Assembly (NCBI GenBank): GCA_004555145.1
Contig: SFJB01000001.1
Span: 1 to 47,128 of the forward strand
Direction of reading: 5' to 3'
Origin: Bacteroidales bacterium
Lineage (GTDB): Bacteria; Bacteroidota; Bacteroidia; Bacteroidales; UBA932
DNA length: 47,128 bases
The notes below the pieces were generated by a model. It searched no databases and was not told the DNA's origin. It saw only the letters and a list, made by a program, of their open reading frames with translations. A program made the translations under genes and the position numbers. Below are positions 37,394 through 45,200 of the stretch, one piece after another. Position 1 is the stretch's first letter. The number at the start of each line of letters is the position of its first letter.

Positions 37394-37406
37394 AGTTCAG
37401 ATTATA

Positions 37407-38837
37407 TTATTCGTGAACGTAGAGGTTCCAGCCGAGGTAGTTCTCGATTGCGTCCTGGAGTATCTCCTTTGCCTTTCCGCGGCAGGCGGCCACGTGATGC
37501 TCGAAGCCGTTGCGGCAGATGTACTTCATAAGGGTCTGGAGCTTTGGAACTCTGGTGACGGCGATGCAGCCGTCCATTCCGTAAGGATCGTTGGTGATGG
37601 TGCCTTCTCCGAGGTAAGCCTTGATTCTGCCCTCGGTGTCGTCGGTGGAGATGCGGAAGTAGGTGAAGTCGCCTTCAGATACCTTTGCGCAGACTGCTCC
37701 GAAGGTCTTGACCTTTCCGAGAGTCCTTCCGAGCACTCCGAGAGGAGCAAGCTTGAGCTCGTTGTTGCCGATGAATTCACGTGGGAAGTTGCCGCAGTGG
37801 GTGCAGACGCACATTTCGCGGTCCTCGGCGAAGTTGTTGTTCCAGTCCATAAGGGCGGAAGCGTGGCCGGAGGCAAGAGTCAGGGCATACATGGATACGG
37901 CACCGGCGATATCGGTTTCGCAGGCGCAAGGGATGAGCCTGTCGGAGAGCATGCTCATAGCCACGCAGGCTGCGCAGCCGTAGTTCTGCTCGAGGGAGTC
38001 CCAGCACTGTATGGCAAGGGCGTCGCAATCATTGGCTTCCCTCCAGCGCTCTACCGCGAGGGCGAACTTGATGACGAGAGGAAGCTTGTCTTCGTAATTG
38101 GCAGGGACCTTGGCATAGGCGCTGATGCTCTCCTTCTTGGCGAGGTACTGAGGATCGTCCTCAGAGATGGCCTCGGCTGCGAAGATGAGCTCTGAAAGGT
38201 CTGCAGGGACCACGGTGATGCCTGTCCTCTGGAGGAGTTTCTCGCTGGCACGGCAGGTGTTGAAGCCGAGAGGACGGGTTCCGATCTGACCTATGCGGCA
38301 ATGTCTGAGACCGTTTACGACGCGGCAGATGCCTGCGAACTTGTTGAGGTCCTCAGCCAGCATAGGGGAGTAGATCGAATAAGTATGGAGAGTGGTGTCA
38401 GTGAACGGAATACCGTACTGATAGAGGTTGTTGCAAACGGAAATCTTGCCGCAGAAGGCATCCCTGCGGTTGTCGAGGTCCACCTTGTCGTTGCTGTCAT
38501 CGCAAGCCTGCACGAGTACCGGCACATTCAGGTCAGCCTCCTTGATGGCGTTGATGATGCCAATCTCGAAACCGAAGTTCGGAAGTGATACGATAATACC
38601 GTCGATCTCATCCCTGTGCTCCCTGAAGAGTTTGGCGCACTTGAGCGCGTCCTCTCTGGTCTCGATGCTGCTGCTTCCGGTAGGGGTGGCATCCTCAGGA
38701 AGGATGACATAATCATAGCCAAGATCATCTATGGTCTTGAGCAGTTGCTTCCTCACGTCTCTTGCGAGTTCTGAGTTGAAATAGGCTCGGGTGCCGATGA
38801 TGACACCGAAGCAGATTTTTCGGTTGTTCTTGTACAT
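37407..38837 (-). CDS. L-fucose/L-arabinose-isomerase-family aldose-ketose isomerase (candidate D-apiose isomerase)
   Basis: 476 residues. The catalytic region reads IQCWDSLEQNYGCA, then Glu307 in CACETDIAGA, Asp331 in LMDWNNN, His347 in CTHCGNFP and His447/His448 in FEHHVAACRGK. These stand close to the E. coli arabinose isomerase metal ligands (Glu306, Glu333, His350, His450) by number and order. It interconverts an aldose and a ketose with a divalent metal. Its neighbours, an FGGY kinase 14 bp upstream and a split transketolase, match the transketolase-dependent D-apiose pathway. D-arabinose, L-fucose or sulfoquinovose isomerase are alternatives. Whether known apiose isomerases belong to this family I cannot confirm here. 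Confidence 0.82.
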   Translation of the reverse strand: MYKNNRKICFGVIIGTRAYFNSELARDVRKQLLKTIDDLGYDYVILPEDATPTGSSSIETREDALKCAKLFREHRDEIDGIIVSLPNFGFEIGIINAIKEADLNVPVLVQACDDSNDKVDLDNRRDAFCGKISVCNNLYQYGIPFTDTTLHTYSIYSPMLAEDLNKFAGICRVVNGLRHCRIGQIGTRPLGFNTCRASEKLLQRTGITVVPADLSELIFAAEAISEDDPQYLAKKESISAYAKVPANYEDKLPLVIKFALAVERWREANDCDALAIQCWDSLEQNYGCAACVAMSMLSDRLIPCACETDIAGAVSMYALTLASGHASALMDWNNNFAEDREMCVCTHCGNFPREFIGNNELKLAPLGVLGRTLGKVKTFGAVCAKVSEGDFTYFRISTDDTEGRIKAYLGEGTITNDPYGMDGCIAVTRVPKLQTLMKYICRNGFEHHVAACRGKAKEILQDAIENYLGWNLYVHE

Positions 38838-38851
38838 AAATTTATGTGGTA

Positions 38852-40345
38852 TTAATTGTTTGTTGTTTGTCTTACGGCTTCTTCGACCTTAAGCTTCCAT
38901 GCAGCGAAGATTCTTTCAGCCTCGTCAGCCCCTGATGAAGGCAGGTATTTCCCGTTAGGAGCCCAGATTGCTGCCGCCTCACTGAAACTTGTCCACTTCT
39001 TCCTTGCGAAGCCGTTCATTATGAAGGCTCCGAAAGCGGACGCGTCCAGGACCTCGGACTGCACTACGGGCACACCGAGCAGGTCGGACTGCAGCTGCAT
39101 CAGGAAACCGTTCCTGGTAGGGCCTCCGTCCACGCGTACTTCGCGCAGGGAAACGCCGGTGCCGCAGAGCATTGCGTCCAGCAGGTCCTTGATTTGGAAT
39201 GCGATTGACTCCAGACCGGCGCGGCAAACGTGCGCCCTGGTGCTTGCGAGCGACAGACCGCCTATGCAGGCGCGTGCGGATGCGGCCCAGTACGGGGCAC
39301 CCAGGCCGGCGAATGCAGGCACGAGGTACACGCCACCATTGTCCTTGACAGACCTTGCAAGCGGCTCGGCTTCAGCGCTGTCAGCAATGATGCCAAGATT
39401 GTCCTTGAGCCAGGCGATGATTGCACCCGAGCAATGTATGTTGCCCTCGAAGGCGTAGAAAAGCTTGCCGTTGGCGGCGAATCCCACCGAGGTCACGAGT
39501 CCCTCCGGTGCTGCTGCCGCCTTTTCGCCGATGTTCACCATTACGGATGAACCGGTGCCGTAGGTGACCTTGCCGTCGCCTTCGTTGAAGCACATCTGGC
39601 CGGCGAGTGCACCGTGGGAGTCCCCGAGCACGCCGGCTATTTCTACAGCTGCGCTGAACAGACCCTCCACGTCGGTAGTGGCGAACACGGAGTCGCACGG
39701 GAGCGCCTTAGGCATCATCGCGCGCGGAACGCCGAGCATCTTGAGCAGCTCATCGTCCCAATCGAGGCTGTGGATGTTGAAGAGCATGGTCCTGGAAGCG
39801 TTGGTGTAGTCGGTAGCGTGTACCGCACCGCCGCTTAGCTTCCAGACGAGCCAGGAATCGATGGTACCGGCAAGAAGCTCCGTTTCGGGGTCGATGCCCT
39901 GAGGAGCCGCTACATTGTCGAGTATCCATTTTATGCAACTGCCTGAGAAATAAGGGTCTATGCGCAGGCCACTGCGCTCGCGCACGAGCCCGGCATATCC
40001 CTGGGCTTCAAGTTCATCGCAAATGTCCTTTCCGCGCATATCCTGCCATACGATTGCGTGGCATACGGGCTTGCCGCTGCGCCTGTCCCAGACCACTACG
40101 GTCTCGCGCTGGTTTGTGAGTGCCAGTGAGTATTCGCAATCCTGTTCAGGGCTTCCCACCACCTCGCGTATTGCCGCTACTGTGTTGGCGTAAATCTCCT
40201 CTGCATCGTGCTCTACCCAGCCTTCCTTCGGGTAATACTGCTTGTGGGGAACGGATGAATTGCGCAGAACCTCGCCTTTTTCGCCGAAAAGAATGGCTTT
40301 GGTGGCGGAGGTGCTCTGGTCTACTGCTATTACGTAATGCTTCAT
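38852..40345 (-). CDS. FGGY-family carbohydrate kinase, glycerol-kinase-like (candidate apulose kinase)
   Basis: 497 residues with the glycerol kinase pattern: DQSTSATKAILF, ALTNQRETVVVW, GLRIDPYFSG, AGTIDSWLVWKLSGG and TNASRTMLFNI. Residues that hold glycerol in E. coli GlpK are kept as Arg80, Glu81, Tyr132 and catalytic Asp242, but GlpK Gln246 is Ser243 here (GDSHGALAGQ). The ATP-site GTGSSVMVNIG follows. There is no glycerol facilitator or glycerol-3-phosphate dehydrogenase nearby; instead it is flanked by an isomerase and a split transketolase. It therefore probably phosphorylates the ketose made by the isomerase. Automated tools would likely call it glpK. Confidence 0.85.
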   Translation of the reverse strand: MKHYVIAVDQSTSATKAILFGEKGEVLRNSSVPHKQYYPKEGWVEHDAEEIYANTVAAIREVVGSPEQDCEYSLALTNQRETVVVWDRRSGKPVCHAIVWQDMRGKDICDELEAQGYAGLVRERSGLRIDPYFSGSCIKWILDNVAAPQGIDPETELLAGTIDSWLVWKLSGGAVHATDYTNASRTMLFNIHSLDWDDELLKMLGVPRAMMPKALPCDSVFATTDVEGLFSAAVEIAGVLGDSHGALAGQMCFNEGDGKVTYGTGSSVMVNIGEKAAAAPEGLVTSVGFAANGKLFYAFEGNIHCSGAIIAWLKDNLGIIADSAEAEPLARSVKDNGGVYLVPAFAGLGAPYWAASARACIGGLSLASTRAHVCRAGLESIAFQIKDLLDAMLCGTGVSLREVRVDGGPTRNGFLMQLQSDLLGVPVVQSEVLDASAFGAFIMNGFARKKWTSFSEAAAIWAPNGKYLPSSGADEAERIFAAWKLKVEEAVRQTTNN

Positions 40346-40349
40346 ATCC

Positions 40350-41285
40350 CTATCCTTTTATGCTGTGGAAGAACTCTTCTGCACTGGCTGCAATGCCCTG
40401 GGAATCCATTCCGTATCTCCTGTAGAGTTCTGCGGACGTGCCGTGGGCAGCGTTCTCGTCAGGAACCGCAATGATTCTTACAGGCACAGGGTGTTCGCTG
40501 AGGCTTTCTGTCACTACTGAGCCGAGACCTCCGTTGATGCTGTGCTCCTCGACGGTTACCAGGCAACCGGTCTCCTTTGCGGCGAGTTCGAGCTCACCGG
40601 TGTCGAAAGGCTTGATCCAGCTGCAGTCCAGCACTCTGGCATTGATGCCCTTGGCACGGAGCAGGTCTGAGGCTCCTACTGCCTGACACACTGCCTCACC
40701 AGTGGCGAGTATGCAGAGGTCGTTGCCCTCGCGGAGGCGATTCGCCTTGCCGGGAGTGCAATCGCAGTCGTCATTCTCATATACTTCGCCTGTTGCGCCT
40801 CTTCCGACCCTGATGTAAATCGGTTCAGGATAGCCGATAAGGGTTCTGGCCGCCTTGGCTGCCATATGGCCGTCAGAAGGAATCAGAATGTTTATGCCCG
40901 GGAAAGCCCTCAGCACTGCAATGTCGTGCAGACTGTGGTGGGTGGAGCCGAGGGCTCCGTAGGCGAAACCTCCGCTGACGCCGAAGATTTTGACGGGATT
41001 GCGGCTGTAGGCAACGTCAACCTTGATCTGCTCAAGGGCACGGGCTACATAAAAGCAGGCCGGGCCGCAGCAAACGACCTTCTTGCCGCTGTGGGACAGT
41101 CCTGCGGCAATGCCGACAGCATTCTGCTCTGCAATGCCGCATTCTACAAACTGTTCCGGTAGGATATCTGCGAATTCATTCAATGTTACGGAACCTCTGG
41201 CGTCTGTGGTCACGACTACCAGGTCCTTGTCTTTCTTTGCTTCTTCGAGCAGTGCTCCTGTGAAGCTCTTTCTGGAATCTATCAT
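40350..41285 (-). CDS. Transketolase C-terminal (pyrimidine-binding) subunit
   Basis: 311 residues. It covers the middle and C-terminal transketolase domains only. Catalytic Glu53 in VECGIAEQNAVGIAAGLS activates the thiamine ring. GALGSTHHSLHDIAVLRAFP and IYIRVGRG are family motifs, and the C-terminal domain (about 180-311) holds VTVEEHSINGGLG. It must pair with the N-terminal subunit encoded 39 bp upstream to form an active enzyme. The split form is common for specialised transketolases, including apulose-4-phosphate transketolase. It lies 4 bp before the kinase gene. Confidence 0.9.
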   Translation of the reverse strand: MIDSRKSFTGALLEEAKKDKDLVVVTTDARGSVTLNEFADILPEQFVECGIAEQNAVGIAAGLSHSGKKVVCCGPACFYVARALEQIKVDVAYSRNPVKIFGVSGGFAYGALGSTHHSLHDIAVLRAFPGINILIPSDGHMAAKAARTLIGYPEPIYIRVGRGATGEVYENDDCDCTPGKANRLREGNDLCILATGEAVCQAVGASDLLRAKGINARVLDCSWIKPFDTGELELAAKETGCLVTVEEHSINGGLGSVVTESLSEHPVPVRIIAVPDENAAHGTSAELYRRYGMDSQGIAASAEEFFHSIKG

Positions 41286-41324
41286 TGGAAGAGATCTTGT
41301 TCTATGTGGCGTTACTCAATATTA

Positions 41325-42158
41325 TCAGTTTGCGCTCAAGGCGGCGATTCTTGCGTCGATTTCCCTCAGAGCGGTCCTGTATTGCTCCTCGCTCGGAACT
41401 CCGTGGTGCCATTTGCGTTCGTTTTCCATAAAGGATACGCCTTTTCCCTTGGTGGTGTGGGCAATGACCATATGCGGAGCGTCAGCTTCAGTGTCAATGC
41501 TGTCAAGGGTTTTCACTATATCCTCTATTTCGTCACCGTTCATCTCGATGACATCCCAGCCGAAGGCCTTCCATTTGTCAACCAGGGATTCCAGAGGCAT
41601 CACATCCTCGGTTCCGCCGCTGATCTGAAGCTTGTTCCTGTCGATTATGGCAATGAGATTGCCGGTCTTGTAGCGGTGTGCAGCCATAGCCGCTTCGTAG
41701 ATGGAACCTTCCTCCTGCTCGCCGTCGCCCATAAGCACTACGGTGCGGTACTTCTGGCCGTTCATCTTTGCTGCTATGGCCATGCCGAGGCCGAAGGAGA
41801 GTCCGTGGCCGAGGGCGCCGCTGTTCACCTCGACACCAGGGATGTCATTCAGCGGGTGGCCTGCGAGAGGGGATTCGTATTTGCCCAAAGTGTCGACCTC
41901 GCTCTTCTCAAGGAAGCCTATCTGCTCGAAGACTGAGTAGAGAGCCTCCACGCAATGACCTTTGCTGAGGACGAACCTGTCCCTGTCCGCATCGTCGAGC
42001 TTGCTCTTATCGATATTGAGATAATGATTGTAGAGCACGGTCAGTATGTTGAGGCAAGAGAGGTCACCTCCCGTATGTCCTGCCTTGGCATTGAAGATGA
42101 TCTCGATCAGACGTCGTCTGTTGCGTTCAGCGCTTAGTTTTAGTGTTGGAATATCCAT
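41325..42158 (-). CDS. Transketolase N-terminal (thiamine-diphosphate-binding) subunit
   Basis: 277 residues equal to the first transketolase domain. The ThDP/metal motif is GDG at 144-146 with Asn175 (MGDGEQEEGSIYEAA to IIDRNKLQ). Substrate and cofactor histidines are in KAGHTGGDLS (His28), SKGHCVEAL (His68) and AGHPLND (His101). It is the first gene of the 14-gene operon, with an exact -7 promoter element 32 bp upstream. With the C subunit it would transfer a two-carbon unit from a ketose phosphate to an aldose phosphate and so connect the sugar to the pentose-phosphate pathway. Confidence 0.92.
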   Translation of the reverse strand: MDIPTLKLSAERNRRRLIEIIFNAKAGHTGGDLSCLNILTVLYNHYLNIDKSKLDDADRDRFVLSKGHCVEALYSVFEQIGFLEKSEVDTLGKYESPLAGHPLNDIPGVEVNSGALGHGLSFGLGMAIAAKMNGQKYRTVVLMGDGEQEEGSIYEAAMAAHRYKTGNLIAIIDRNKLQISGGTEDVMPLESLVDKWKAFGWDVIEMNGDEIEDIVKTLDSIDTEADAPHMVIAHTTKGKGVSFMENERKWHHGVPSEEQYRTALREIDARIAALSAN

Positions 42159-42189
42159 TGTTTTCTTACCTTTTGTATCTGTAACGACG

Positions 42190-42197
42190 CAAAGATA
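42190..42197 (-). promoter_or_regulatory. -7 element of the operon promoter
   Basis: TATCTTTG on the minus strand matches TAnnTTTG exactly, 32 bp before the transketolase N-subunit ATG at 42158. The surrounding 105-bp gap is AT-rich, as usual for Bacteroidota promoters. Confidence 0.65.
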
Positions 42198-42237
42198 GAA
42201 AACGAAAATATAAAACGCAAGAAAAATTAGGAAAAAA

Positions 42238-42253
42238 CTTTCGTTTGCTTTCG
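42238..42253. promoter_or_regulatory. Helically phased direct repeat upstream of the operon promoter
   Basis: CTTTCG occurs at 42238-42243 and again at 42248-42253, 10 bp apart, i.e. one DNA turn, roughly 55-70 bp upstream of the expected transcription start. This is a plausible activator site. It shares the TTTCG core with the inverted repeat near the DeoR-type regulator. Chance is not excluded in AT-rich DNA. Confidence 0.3.
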
Positions 42254-42263
42254 GAAAACTAAA

Positions 42264-45200
42264 TTATTCCGAAATTTCCATAACTCCGGTGAAGGCGGTG
42301 TTGGCCCGGTATTCCGGAGCATAGACGCATTCGATTGTCGGAACTTCGGACCTGAAGCATCCTTCCTGGGTCACAAGGAAGTCTTCCCTGAAACTTCTGT
42401 CCTCCTCAGGAAGAACTTCGAACCAATAAAGGCTGCGGTCGGCTTTCACCTCGCGATGGGAGAAGGATAGTAAATCGAAGCCTGTCTTCTGCTCCACCGG
42501 CCTCAGAGCAGCATTGCGCGGTGCGGTCAGGCGCACAAAGCTGCGGTTCTCCTCGCTGAATATGCGGTACTCGGCGCTGATGGCATCTCCCACATGCAGC
42601 TGATCCCCGTCCGCCAGAGGCTTTCCGTTGCGCATCCACACCAGTTCCAAGCGTATTCCGTTCGATGCGGCTTTCACCTCATCCAACGGCACTTGCGCTT
42701 CAGCCTCGAGTATGAGCACCCTGGTCCCGAGCGTCCTGTCGCTGCCCTTGAGAACGCAGCCCAGAGCCTCAAGGCATGCGAAGTCTCCTGCCCATTCCTG
42801 GGTCTGCTTCTGCACCATAATCCACAGCCTGATGCCTTCCGCCAAATCCTTGTCCTTGGCATCTCCGTGAGTATCAAAGAGTTTGCAGAGCAGGGAGTGG
42901 GCGTAGAGCTCGCTGGACAGCAGACCTCTCCACGGCATCACTGCATTAGGGAAATAAGTTCCTCCATCCGCGTGGGCGACGGCATACTGGCGCAGGCTCT
43001 CCAGATCCAGGTCCATGGAGCGGCGCAAGCCGGCCGCATTCCATGCCGTTGAGCCCAGCCCAAGCCTGGATGCCAGCTCAAGGCCATCCCCGGAGGCGAG
43101 GAGCTTCTCAAGCGTCAGCAACCTGCGCGCCTTGGTGAGTATGTCTCCCTGCAGCCCACGGTCATCTGACGGCACGAGATATTCGGAGAACGCCTTCCTC
43201 AACTGCTTCACGAACTTGCTGTCGCCATTCTTGATTTCGAGAGGCACGTCAGCGTAGAGCGAGCGCACGTACAGGTATTGGGAGCCGTTCAGCCAGCCTC
43301 GCCACAAAGGCATTACAACGTCACGGAACTGGCAGTCATCCAGATACTTGACGGCAGCCGGGAGCAGGTTTTTCAGACGATCCGGTAAGGACCCTCCGTC
43401 TCGAAGTGCGGCACATCTCTCCAGCAGCAGTGCTGTGACGGCAGGGGAGGAATTGAAGCCTGCGAACCACGCAAAACCTCCGTCCGAATTGCGGCAGGCT
43501 ATGATTTTGTCCACGAGTTTATCCCTTGAGGCAGCATCCAGGCCGGAATCGCTCCTGCCCGGCAGAGACTTGAGCAGCCAGTCGGAATACAGGGAGGCGG
43601 ACAGATCCACGAGGTTGTCGCTCTCCGCCTCAATCTTCTCGGGTATGGCCTCCATAAGCATGTCCAGGATGGACAGTTCGCGCACGGAGGCATGTCTTCC
43701 GTCCACGGCAGTGAAACTTGAGCGCAGCTGTCGGGTGAGTGCCTCGCGCAGAGCCTCGTCCCTGAGCAGCATTGAATGTGCTTCGCGTATGCTCTGAGCG
43801 GCGGGGCGCACAGGAACGCTCACGAACACGGCATCCCCGGCAAGGCTCCTGTCGTCAGGGACGAAGCTGAGCTCCAGTCCCAGATTCTCGATTGCAGACA
43901 ATTTTTTCACCAGTTCCAGCTCGCAGCTCCAGAAAGAATTGCCTCCGGCAGGAATGCTGATCGCGGCCTTTTTCCGCCCCAGCGGCCTGGTGCTGCGCGC
44001 ACCGTCGTACCACTTCAGCTCCACGCTTCCCTTCACCTCACGGTCGAGATTGTTGTACAGCGCTGCCCTTGCGACGTATCGGTCGCCGGAATACAGCACC
44101 CGCGGCTCGAATAAGGAAACCTTCACCGGCAGCGTCACGCACATCTCGCGGCGCAAGGTGGCACTGCGCAGGCTCCTGTCGTGCGCGAAGAGCTGCACCA
44201 CGTAGGTGGAGAGTTTGTCGGCATTGGTGAAACGCAGGCTTATGCGTCCCTGCCCGTCGCTCCTTAGCATAGGTTCCCAGGCAATGGTGGAGTTGAAGTT
44301 CTCCCTTATCGCGACGCTTTCCCCGCTCCCGGATGCGGCATCCACGGTATCGATCTCCTCCGCCATTTCGAACAAGGCGCCGGCCGGTGCGGCATTCATC
44401 ATCACATTATCCTCAACGATACCCATTGCTCTCGCCTTAGCTCTGAATCTTTTGCCCGGAGCGCGTCCGTAGCCGATAACAATGGCTTCACCGGTGCTGA
44501 GGCTGCCTTCGGAGGAATTGTAATCCGGGGTTGAGAAGCTTTCCTCGCGAGCAGGAATGCTGCTCCAAGGGTTCGGCTGCATACTCTCGGATGCAAGCTC
44601 GAATATGCTGGCGGCGCACTCGAATCCCTCGGGTGCCGAGATTATGAACTCGTAAGAAGCCCCAGGTGCGGTAGTGTCAAGGAAACGCAGGAACGCAAGC
44701 TCCGGCGCATCGTCGGCGCTTTCCGGCAGCTCGATGCTGCGTGAGTAGCTGAAATCTGCTTCATCCTTGAAGAAGAAGAGTTCGAGCGATGCTGCTCCGT
44801 AAAGGGAAAACGCTTCCACAGGGTAGCCAACGGTGCGCACGGAGGCGGCAGGGATATGGAACACCCCGCCCTCGAGCCTTTGTGTGCCGCGGGTGAAGAG
44901 TTCGGCAGCCACCCATAGCTCGGAGCGCCCGCAACCCGTTTCCACGAGGCCTGATGGCAGTTCGTGGAAATAGCTCTCCACGGATGCGTCGAGTATGGAG
45001 GCGGTTCGCAGGAACAGTTCCCTGCGCGTGTGCCTGTACTCCTTTCCGTTGTCGGCGATGCAGCTGAACACGCTCTCCAGAAGGTATGGCTTCCCCTTTT
45101 CCAGACTGCTTATGTCCAGGATGATGTTGCCGTCCGAACTCTCGGCTCTGAGAAGCTCGGACTCGCCGTCGAGCACCCTAGCCATGAGTCTGGCATCCGT

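Noticed and set aside
38852..40345. Ordinary glycerol kinase
   Set aside because: Sequence motifs are very close, but there is no glycerol facilitator or dehydrogenase nearby, GlpK Gln246 is Ser, and the gene sits inside a sugar isomerase/transketolase cassette.
37407..42158. Sulfoquinovose breakdown by the sulfo-transketolase route
   Set aside because: That route also uses an isomerase and a split transketolase, but it needs no FGGY kinase and normally comes with a GH31 sulfoquinovosidase and sulfolactaldehyde-handling genes, none of which are here. It is kept only as a distant alternative.
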